A stretch of 5,730 nucleotides of DNA from an uncultured Collinsella sp. (lineage in GTDB: Bacteria; Actinomycetota; Coriobacteriia; Coriobacteriales; Coriobacteriaceae). Both the position numbers and the translations under genes were made by a program. The notes under the pieces were generated by a model. That model was given only the letters and a program-made list of their open reading frames with translations. It had not been told where the DNA came from and ran no database searches. Positions 1 to 4,830 of this stretch are shown here, piece by piece. The stretch spans positions 1 to 5,730 of the forward strand of contig CAKUEU010000087.1 of NCBI GenBank assembly GCA_934646865.1. Direction: 5' to 3'. Each line of letters opens with the position of its first letter. Position 1 is the first letter of the stretch.

Positions 1-156
1 GAGCTTTACATCGTGCCTCATTCCTTCGTTATTGAGATTTGCCAAGGCGCTACCTTTGATGCGGGGTCGTTTATCGGCGCAGTTGTCTGTCTGTTTATTT
101 CGGCGATCTGGAGTTATGCCTCGCTGCTCCAAGAGCAGTCTGACGAGCTTGTGTAG
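1..156 (+). CDS. DUF2975-type membrane protein, C-terminal fragment
   Basis: An open frame runs in from the left edge and stops at TAG 154-156, giving the last 51 residues of a protein whose start lies outside the window. The fragment has one clear hydrophobic segment (about residues 22-44, from AGSFIGAVV to SYASLL) and then a short polar tail, LQEQSDELV. A final membrane helix followed by an 'LLQxESDE' tail is what I recall for DUF2975 proteins, small four-helix membrane proteins of unknown function. The next gene, 8 bases on, encodes a small XRE-type regulator, the usual partner of DUF2975 genes, which strengthens the call. The stop codon is embedded in the ribosome binding site of that gene, so the two are very likely co-transcribed. 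The role is unknown; a membrane component that works with the regulator is inference. The family call rests on the tail and the context only. Confidence 0.72.
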   Translation, partial: ELYIVPHSFVIEICQGATFDAGSFIGAVVCLFISAIWSYASLLQEQSDELV

Positions 157-160
157 GAGG
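155..160 (+). promoter_or_regulatory. Ribosome binding site of the XRE regulator, overlapping the upstream stop codon
   Basis: AGGAGG lies 4 bases before ATG 165 and shares two bases with the TAG stop (154-156) of the upstream gene. A perfect Shine-Dalgarno sequence this close to the stop suggests translational coupling of the membrane protein and the regulator, and fixes the start of the latter. Confidence 0.8.
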
Positions 161-164
161 AAAC

Positions 165-494
165 ATGAGCTATCTCATCATCGAGCTTGAGACGCAGCTG
201 CTTAAGACCGGAAAGACCAGCGCTGATCTGATTCGGGCGACGGGGCATACTCCGGCTAATATTTCAAAGCTTAGAAACGGAAAGATAAAAGCTATTCGCC
301 TAAAGACGCTTCTCGATATCTGTGATGAGCTTGATTGTCAACCGGGAGATATTATTCAGCGCGTGAGCGAGAAAGAGCTTGAGGAGCTAATTGTTGAGCG
401 TGCAAAAAACGTTGTGAGGCAGATGCGGGACGGCGGAGGCAATGAGGCGTCGCTTCCGACATCAGTCTTTGCTGTCGATTTGAGCGACGAGTAG
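165..494 (+). CDS. Small XRE/Cro-type helix-turn-helix transcriptional regulator
   Basis: This 109-residue protein is a predicted cytoplasmic DNA-binding regulator. Residues 1-67 form a compact Cro/CI-like helix-turn-helix: a first helix (IELETQLLKTGKT), the HTH core 'SADLIRATGHTPANISKLRNGK' at about 19-40, then a helix with IRLKTLLDICDELDCQPGDII at about 44-64. The phrase 'LDCQPGDI' and the KxKAIR stretch are typical of the short YozG-like regulators paired with DUF2975 membrane proteins. Members I recall end soon after this point, at about 65-75 residues. This one continues for about 42 more residues with a charged helix (SEKELEELIVERAKNVVRQMRD) and a Gly/Ser-rich acidic end. The start at 165 is fixed by AGGAGG. 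A strong terminator follows at 529-563, so the gene closes the unit that begins outside the window. Its targets are unknown; autoregulation, or control of the adjacent exporter operon, is inference. Confidence 0.88.
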   Translation: MSYLIIELETQLLKTGKTSADLIRATGHTPANISKLRNGKIKAIRLKTLLDICDELDCQPGDIIQRVSEKELEELIVERAKNVVRQMRDGGGNEASLPTSVFAVDLSDE

Positions 495-528
495 CTTAAG
501 GCGAACAACTAAAACGAAATATCAGCGT

Positions 529-563
529 GAAGGGACCCGTGTCTAACACGGGTTCTTTCTTTT
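529..563 (+). terminator. Rho-independent terminator after the XRE regulator
   Basis: A perfect 7-bp stem (ACCCGTG 535-541 with CACGGGT 547-553) encloses a 5-base loop. It extends outward to about 13 bp (529-541 with 547-559) if two G-U pairs are allowed. A T-rich tract (TTCTTTCTTTT, 553-563) overlaps the 3' arm and continues past it. It lies 34 bases after the regulator's stop and before the next promoter, so it separates the two transcription units. Confidence 0.88.
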
Positions 564-571
564 AGATTATC

Positions 572-600
572 TTGACAAATATGAGTTATCGAAAAACAAT
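572..600 (+). promoter_or_regulatory. Candidate sigma-A/sigma-70-type promoter of the ABC exporter operon
   Basis: A perfect -35 hexamer TTGACA (572-577) is followed after 17 bases by AACAAT (595-600), which matches four of six positions of TATAAT. The surrounding sequence, 564-630, is clearly A+T-rich compared with the flanking genes. It lies just after the terminator of the previous unit and about 40 bases before the first exporter gene. The -35 is strong and the -10 is only fair. Confidence 0.5.
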
Positions 601-638
601 AACAACTATGGAAAACGATAAAGTAAAGAAGGAACGAT

Positions 639-1400
639 ATGAGCGGTTTTGCTATCAAGCGGAACGGGAGGCCAATGAACACCGCAACGATAAGGCTATC
701 AAGGGCGTCAAAGCGCTACGGGAAACGGCGCGTTTTGCATGACGTTTCCTTCGAGGTACATCAGTCTGAGCTCTGTGCCCTTGTTGGTGCAAACGGGGCG
801 GGCAAAAGCACGCTCATTAAAATCGTATTGGGCCTCTGCGAGCCATCGTCGGGGAGCGTGGAGCTCTTTGGAGGCAAGTCAAAAAGAGAGCTTAGCCTGA
901 TGCGGACGCGTGTCGGCTATGTACCAGATTCCAGTGGAGCATACCAATCTCTCAGTGCGGCTGAGAATCTTCGGATCCGATGTGCGGAATGGGGGCTTGA
1001 TGAGAAGCGTGAGATTCCTCGCGTTTTGAGCCTAGTCGGGCTGGACATCGATGAAAAAAAGAGCGTAGGCAGTTTTTCTCTGGGAATGAAACGGCGGCTG
1101 GATATAGCTACAGCTTTGTTGGGTGACACGGACTTGCTAGTTTTCGATGAGCCAGCAAATGGGTTGGACCCGCTGGGCATTGAGAGCATATGGACCCTTA
1201 TCGGCCGATTGAATCGAGAGCAGGGTAAGACCATGCTCATCTCTAGTCATGATTTGGATGAGTTGGCATCGGTTGCAACAAGCTGCCTGTTTCTTCATGA
1301 CGGCGAACTGCTGAAAAAGGAATCGATGGACGTCATAAGGGATGAGGCGCCATCCCTAAAAGAGTATTACAGGCGCTTGATGAAGGCGGTCTCGCAATGA
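639..1400 (+). CDS. ABC transporter ATP-binding protein, ABC-2/drug-peptide exporter type
   Basis: This 253-residue cytoplasmic ATPase should power export through the two permeases encoded next. Visible motifs: Walker A GANGAGKST (50-58), a Q-loop region VGYVPDSSG (92-100), signature SFSLGMKRRLDIA (145-157), Walker B LLVFDEP (166-172, with D170 and E171), D-loop GLDP (175-178) and H-loop His204 in ISSHDLDEL. The order and the 'ANGLDP' motif place it in the CcmA/BcrA-like exporter group. The Q-loop carries Asp97 where Gln is usual, and the signature is SLGM rather than SGGQ. ATG 639 has the upstream GAAGGA (628-633) at 5 bases. A second in-frame ATG at 675, with GGGAGG only 3 bases before it, would give an N-terminus closer to the family norm (MNTATIRLSRASKRYG), so the first 12 residues are uncertain. 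Its stop overlaps the next start by 4 bases (ATGA). The substrate is unknown; a lantibiotic/bacteriocin immunity or peptide export role is inference. Confidence 0.93.
   Translation: MSGFAIKRNGRPMNTATIRLSRASKRYGKRRVLHDVSFEVHQSELCALVGANGAGKSTLIKIVLGLCEPSSGSVELFGGKSKRELSLMRTRVGYVPDSSGAYQSLSAAENLRIRCAEWGLDEKREIPRVLSLVGLDIDEKKSVGSFSLGMKRRLDIATALLGDTDLLVFDEPANGLDPLGIESIWTLIGRLNREQGKTMLISSHDLDELASVATSCLFLHDGELLKKESMDVIRDEAPSLKEYYRRLMKAVSQ
666..671 (+). promoter_or_regulatory. Possible internal ribosome binding site for an alternative ATPase start at 675
   Basis: GGGAGG lies 3 bases before the in-frame ATG at 675. The spacing is short, so the start at 639 is preferred. Starting at 675 would remove a 12-residue N-terminal extension (MSGFAIKRNGRP) that is not part of the ABC fold. 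Confidence 0.3.
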
Positions 1401-2221
1401 AGCGGGCGATCCATCCCATAAAGGCAGATATGATGCGTTTGCACAGGATGTTTCCGGCGAAGTTTGGTCTTGCGCTTATGCTGGCGTTCGGCCTTCTCTT
1501 CGGTGTCTTTCTAAAAAGCGGAACAACGTTGCTAGCCTTTGGCAATAGCGTTTGCGGGGAGGATATTGGTTTCTTCTGGAATGTAATCGATCCTACTGCG
1601 CCTGATGAGTCCCTTGTGCGCAGTGCTTTTGCCGGCACCTCTCTGCTCGTTCCGCTCATCGTTTGCCTGGCGATTTTACAGGAGCGCGGCTATGAAGAGG
1701 GATGCCGAATTTCTTCAGCAAGAGGTCTTGCCCGCTTTAACGGGGCTCTGGCACATGTACTTTCGTCTGCTTTAATAATCGGCGCAACATATAGTGCGCT
1801 TTGCCTTCTTCTGTTTGCAATAGCGATAACACGTGGAGGGCAAAACTATGCGCATAGCATGCTGACTGCATTTTTGCCCGCAATGATGATTAACGCCGTA
1901 TTGGTGATATCGATTGCGCTGGAGACGGTGACCATCTATCGGATTACAGGCAGCGCTGTATTGAGCGGGGCTGCGATAATTATTGGATTTGTCATGAGCT
2001 TGACGCTCTACGGAACTTACCTTCAGACGCCCATATCGTCCTTGCGATGGATTTTCCTTCTTCCGGGGCCGTACCTTGGAGTCGGATGTGCCCTTGGGTA
2101 TAGCGATATGGGGCAGCTGACGCTTCTGGGATATGGCGTGGCAGCCAGCTGTCTGTCGGTATTGATTTACGCTCTCTTGAGCTTTCGCGCTGGGGGTGTG
2201 CTCAATGGCTCGTCAGATTAA
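1397..2221 (+). CDS. ABC-2-type transporter permease (first of two)
   Basis: This 274-residue integral membrane protein has about six hydrophobic segments, near residues 22-39, 78-95, 115-143, 157-178, 185-205 and 241-263. Between helices 1 and 2 lies a polar, acidic loop of about 40 residues, probably outside the cell. Between helices 2 and 3 is a charged cytoplasmic stretch (LQERGYEEGCRISSARG, about 94-110), the position of the coupling region that touches the ATPase in ABC-2 exporters. The start is the ATG of an ATGA overlap with the ATPase stop. Only a weak SD-like stretch (AAGGCGG, near 1383-1389) precedes it, so translational coupling is likely. Length and topology fit the EpiE/EpiG- or NisE/NisG-like permeases, but I see no diagnostic residue for a specific substrate. 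It probably forms the channel as a heterodimer with the next permease. Family assignment comes from topology and operon context. Confidence 0.87.
   Translation: MKRAIHPIKADMMRLHRMFPAKFGLALMLAFGLLFGVFLKSGTTLLAFGNSVCGEDIGFFWNVIDPTAPDESLVRSAFAGTSLLVPLIVCLAILQERGYEEGCRISSARGLARFNGALAHVLSSALIIGATYSALCLLLFAIAITRGGQNYAHSMLTAFLPAMMINAVLVISIALETVTIYRITGSAVLSGAAIIIGFVMSLTLYGTYLQTPISSLRWIFLLPGPYLGVGCALGYSDMGQLTLLGYGVAASCLSVLIYALLSFRAGGVLNGSSD
2192..2198 (+). promoter_or_regulatory. Ribosome binding site deciding the start of the second permease
   Basis: The G-run GGGGGTG ends about 6 bases before ATG 2205, at a workable Shine-Dalgarno distance. The alternative in-frame start GTG 2196 sits inside this run and has no SD-like sequence upstream of it, so ATG 2205 is favoured. 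Confidence 0.5.
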
Positions 2222-3023
2222 AAGACTTCTCCAGTCAGAATTGAAGCATGTGAGCAAATGGGCGTACGCCTCAATCCTGGTAATTTATGCGTACATGGTG
2301 GTATTGCAGCTTAATTCTTTCCCGATGTGGTTCTGTAGCCTCCGTGTGAACAGTTTCTTGGGCTTTTTCCCAGACCCGACGCTTCGGCTATCGGCGGAGG
2401 ATGTCCTTCTATTTGGTAATGCGGAGGTTTTTCGCGGTCTGCTGTTCAACGTAGCCCCGTTGGCCCATGCATTGTTCTTTCCGTTCATCGTGGCTTGCAT
2501 TGTGCCGCGCTTTGTCAGTTCGGGCTTTATTGAGGAACCGTGGGGGTTGTCGGAGGCTCGGGGAGGGAAGCGTGTGTGCGCTATCGTTGCGCGAGCGACG
2601 CTGTCTTCTTTCGCGCTTTTGGGCGCGTTTGTCCTGTCGAGTGTCGTTTTGTACTGTCTTAACTGCGCAATCGTTTCGGATGCTCAGCAGTATTTCAACT
2701 TGCATGTATTTTGCTATCGACTTGTTCTTGCTGCCGCTGCCTGCCTTGCATACGTGGTCTCTTGCGTAATCGTTGTTTCCTATTTTGGGTCCGGCTTCGG
2801 TCCGATTGGCATGCTGCTGCTTGTCAACGTCGTAGCGATCTACATACAGCTCGGGGTCAATTCCATGCTTCCGCTTCCAGCCTCGATGCTCATGTGGATT
2901 TGCGGCGTGACCCCGTTGGGGAATGGTCAATGCATCTCGATTTTAATTGACTGCCTAATAAACGTAGCAAGCGTTTTTACCATCTGCTTTACCGTCGACC
3001 GATTGCGGTCGAGATTTCTTTGA
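2205..3023 (+). CDS. ABC-2-type transporter permease (second of two)
   Basis: From ATG 2205 this is a 272-residue integral membrane protein with about six hydrophobic segments, near residues 20-36, 86-103, 132-155, 171-193, 199-219 and 247-265. The topology matches the upstream permease: one helix, a long outer loop (about 37-84), then a five-helix block. The cytoplasmic stretch after helix 2 (FIEEPWGLSEARGGKR, about 108-123) matches the equivalent part of the first permease, with shared EE, S-x-ARG and a downstream LSS-x-AL. The two are therefore probably ancient paralogues that pair in one transporter. The gene overlaps the preceding one by 17 bases; an in-frame GTG at 2196 would add three residues (26-base overlap) but lacks its own ribosome binding site. 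It is the last gene of the operon. A GC-rich hairpin follows at 3062-3099. The substrate is unknown. Confidence 0.86.
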   Translation: MARQIKRLLQSELKHVSKWAYASILVIYAYMVVLQLNSFPMWFCSLRVNSFLGFFPDPTLRLSAEDVLLFGNAEVFRGLLFNVAPLAHALFFPFIVACIVPRFVSSGFIEEPWGLSEARGGKRVCAIVARATLSSFALLGAFVLSSVVLYCLNCAIVSDAQQYFNLHVFCYRLVLAAAACLAYVVSCVIVVSYFGSGFGPIGMLLLVNVVAIYIQLGVNSMLPLPASMLMWICGVTPLGNGQCISILIDCLINVASVFTICFTVDRLRSRFL

Positions 3024-3061
3024 TTGTTTGTGAGGGATGACCATACCGAGCACACCGAATG

Positions 3062-3099
3062 CAGGGGGGCGGGCACCGTGGCTGGTGTACGCCCCCCTG
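3062..3099. terminator. GC-rich hairpin between convergent genes, possible bidirectional terminator
   Basis: A perfect 10-bp stem, CAGGGGGGCG (3062-3071) with CGCCCCCCTG (3090-3099), encloses 18 bases that can form a further small hairpin (CACC 3074-3077 with GGTG 3084-3087). It lies between the end of the exporter operon (3023) and the end of the oppositely transcribed hydrolase gene (3133), where a shared terminator is expected. Neither side has a proper T-tract; the + side has only GCTTAGGAGGCTTT. Termination is therefore inferred from position and stem strength. Confidence 0.55.
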
Positions 3100-3132
3100 G
3101 CTTAGGAGGCTTTAACTTGTGTGGCTTGCGAG

Positions 3133-3942
3133 CTAACGGGCCTGCTTAACCTTTGCCGCCGCCTCGACAAACGACTTCCACAGGTTAAAGTCGGTCTCGA
3201 GCGTCTTCCACGTGTACTCGGGATGCCATTGCACGCCCAAGCAGAATGGCTGGCCTTCGACCTCGATGCACTCGGGAACGCCGTCGGTTGCCTTGGCGAC
3301 CAAACGCGTGCTCTTACCCAGACGATCGACGCAGCAGTGGTGTGCGGAGTTGGTCTGGATCAGCCTGTGCCCGCCAAGCGCGCGCTCCAGCAGCGAGCCC
3401 GGCATGACCTCGACGGGATGCACGGGGTCGTTGAGCACGTGGGTATGGCGCCACTGCGTGCGGCCCTCGCGAGCGCCCAGGCTCGGCACGTCCATGCACA
3501 GGGTGCCGCCAGTGGCGACATTGAGCAACTGCGTGCCGCGGCAGGTGGTAAAGAGCGGCTTTTTGGCGCGGAGTACCTCGCCGACCAGCTTAAACTCAAA
3601 GCTATCGCGGATCTCGCAGCAGAGGGTGGGGTCGTAGGGTCGATCATCGCCCCAACGTTTGGGGTTGACATCGGGGCCGCCGGGAATGGCGATGCCGTCG
3701 GCGATATCGACGTAATGACGGATGACCTCAATGTCCTCGGTGATGGACATCTGCAGCGGCAGGCCGCCTGCGGCAAGGATGGCATCGACAAAGACGCTGG
3801 CAATCTCCTCGTTGGGGGAGAGCGTTTCGCTCAAAAACGGCTTTGCCTCTTCCCAACGCGGCGCGACGAGGATGAGTGGGCGGTCGGCGGGAGCGACGTC
3901 GACATGTGGGGTGTAGGACGATGAAGTGCGAGTTCCGATCAT
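3133..3942 (-). CDS. Gamma-glutamyl-gamma-aminobutyrate hydrolase family protein (PuuD-like, peptidase C26)
   Basis: This 269-residue cytoplasmic enzyme has the class-I glutamine amidotransferase fold without a synthetase domain. Visible motifs: PGGPDVNP (87-94), the nucleophile elbow TTCRGTQLLNVATGG (132-146) with Cys134, and GVQWHPE (236-242) giving His240 and Glu242, which complete a Cys-His-Glu triad. PuuD hydrolyses gamma-glutamyl-GABA to glutamate and GABA in putrescine breakdown; relatives act on other gamma-glutamyl compounds, so the exact substrate is open. The length is close to PuuD (about 250 residues) with roughly 20 extra N-terminal residues before RPLILVAPRW. ATG 3942 is the only usable start in this stretch, though no clear Shine-Dalgarno sequence precedes it. 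The elbow has Thr-Thr where the family usually has Gly-Ile/Val before the Cys. It follows an amino-acid ABC importer on the same strand, 87 bases on, which suggests a role in glutamate or gamma-glutamyl metabolism. No polyamine-pathway gene is in view. Confidence 0.9.
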   Translation of the reverse strand: MIGTRTSSSYTPHVDVAPADRPLILVAPRWEEAKPFLSETLSPNEEIASVFVDAILAAGGLPLQMSITEDIEVIRHYVDIADGIAIPGGPDVNPKRWGDDRPYDPTLCCEIRDSFEFKLVGEVLRAKKPLFTTCRGTQLLNVATGGTLCMDVPSLGAREGRTQWRHTHVLNDPVHPVEVMPGSLLERALGGHRLIQTNSAHHCCVDRLGKSTRLVAKATDGVPECIEVEGQPFCLGVQWHPEYTWKTLETDFNLWKSFVEAAAKVKQAR

Positions 3943-3985
3943 AGGTGTTGCTTTCGAATCTAAAGGTGACAGGGCGCATGAGAGA

Positions 3986-4019
3986 CGTGGGACAACACTT
4001 CCGATGGATTTGTCCCACG
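3986..4019 (-). terminator. Inverted repeat after the amino-acid ABC operon, possible terminator
   Basis: CGTGGGACAA (3986-3995) and TTGTCCCACG (4010-4019) are perfect 10-base inverted repeats around a 14-base loop. On the - strand this hairpin begins 11 bases after the stop of the ATPase gene and is followed by TCTCTCAT, a poor T-tract. It also lies about 44 bases before the hydrolase start. It could be a weak terminator, an attenuating hairpin that lowers hydrolase expression, or a protein-binding palindrome; I cannot decide between these from sequence alone. Confidence 0.5.
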
Positions 4020-4029
4020 GGGTGGCTGG

Positions 4030-4794
4030 TTAGTGGCCCTTGATGGAGTTGAGGAAGTCCTGGGCGCGCTTGGTCTGGGGGTGGTCGAAGAACTCGTCGG
4101 GCGTGCCGGTCTCCACGATCTGGCCGTCGGCCATAAACACGACGCGGTCGGCCACGCGGCGGGCGAAGTTCATCTCGTGCGTGATGACGATCATCGTCAT
4201 GCCCTGCTGGGCCAAGCGCACCATGACCTCGAGCACCTCGTTGATCATTTCGGGATCGAGGGCGCTCGTGGGCTCGTCAAAGAGCATGGCCTTGGGCTGC
4301 ATGGCAAGCGAGCGGGCGATGGCTACGCGCTGCTGCTGGCCGCCTGAGAGCTGTGCGGGCACCTTATCGGCCTGCTCGGCCACGCCTACGCGGCTCAGCA
4401 GGTCCATGGCGCGCTCACGAGCCTCCTCCTTGGACACGCCCAGCACGTCGACCGGCCCCAGCATGACGTTCTGCAGTACGGTCATATGTGCGAACAGGTT
4501 GAACTGCTGAAACACCATGCCTAGCTCGGCACGCATGCGGGCAAGATCCTTGCCTTCCTGCGGCAGGGGCTCGCCCTCGATGAGAATTTCGCCCGAGTCG
4601 ATGGTCTCCAAGCGGTTGATGGTGCGGCACATGGTCGACTTGCCCGAGCCCGAGGGGCCGATCACCACGACGACCTCGCCACGGTCGACCGAGAGATTGA
4701 TGTCGTTGAGGACGTGCAGATCGCCGTAGTGCTTATCGACGTGTCTGAGCTCGATCAGCGGCTGATTGCCGGTGGAAGAGGTGCTCTGTGCCAT
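4030..4794 (-). CDS. Polar amino-acid ABC importer, ATP-binding protein (GlnQ/GluA-like)
   Basis: This 254-residue cytoplasmic ATPase should drive uptake of a polar amino acid, probably glutamate or glutamine. Motifs are complete: Walker A GPSGSGKST (46-54), Q-loop VFQQFNLF (94-101), signature LSGGQQQR (149-156), Walker B MLFDEP (170-175), D-loop SALDP (177-181) and H-loop His206 in VITHEM. The phrases 'FQQFNLFAHMTVLQNV' and 'THEMNFARRVADRVVFMADG' are characteristic of the GlnQ/HisP/GluA subfamily. Length is near the usual 240-255; the first 12 residues are a Ser/Thr-rich extension. The start is supported by AAGGAG (4804-4809) 9 bases upstream. It follows the permease gene by 36 bases on the same strand and is the last ABC gene of that operon. 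GluA is the closest functional label if the permease call is right, but substrate specificity sits in a binding protein that is not in the window. Confidence 0.96.
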   Translation of the reverse strand: MAQSTSSTGNQPLIELRHVDKHYGDLHVLNDINLSVDRGEVVVVIGPSGSGKSTMCRTINRLETIDSGEILIEGEPLPQEGKDLARMRAELGMVFQQFNLFAHMTVLQNVMLGPVDVLGVSKEEARERAMDLLSRVGVAEQADKVPAQLSGGQQQRVAIARSLAMQPKAMLFDEPTSALDPEMINEVLEVMVRLAQQGMTMIVITHEMNFARRVADRVVFMADGQIVETGTPDEFFDHPQTKRAQDFLNSIKGH

Positions 4795-4830
4795 GGTGCT
4801 CGGCTCCTTATGACTCGAAATGGTAAAGCG

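Noticed and set aside
2196..2204. GTG 2196 as start of the second permease
   Set aside because: It sits inside the G-run that serves as ribosome binding site for ATG 2205, has no SD of its own, and adds only three residues.
2409..2930. - strand open frame of 173 codons inside the second permease
   Set aside because: The translation is rich in Arg, Gln, Asn and Lys without a domain, as expected from the complement of a hydrophobic gene. The sense frame has six membrane helices and operon context.
3121..3924. Long + strand open frame (267 codons) opposite the PuuD-like gene
   Set aside because: It mirrors the - strand gene almost end to end, has no recognisable motif, and is explained by high GC in the opposite frame. 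The - strand protein has an intact catalytic triad.
3728..4018. - strand open frame overlapping the start of the hydrolase and the inverted repeat
   Set aside because: It is a frame-shifted reading of the hydrolase N-terminus with no domain and no ribosome binding site. It would also run through the palindrome at 3986-4019.
3943..4029. Promoter for the hydrolase gene in the 87-base gap
   Set aside because: On the - strand a weak TAGATT -10-like element is present, but no -35 lies at proper spacing. The gap is better described by its inverted repeat, and I do not claim a promoter.
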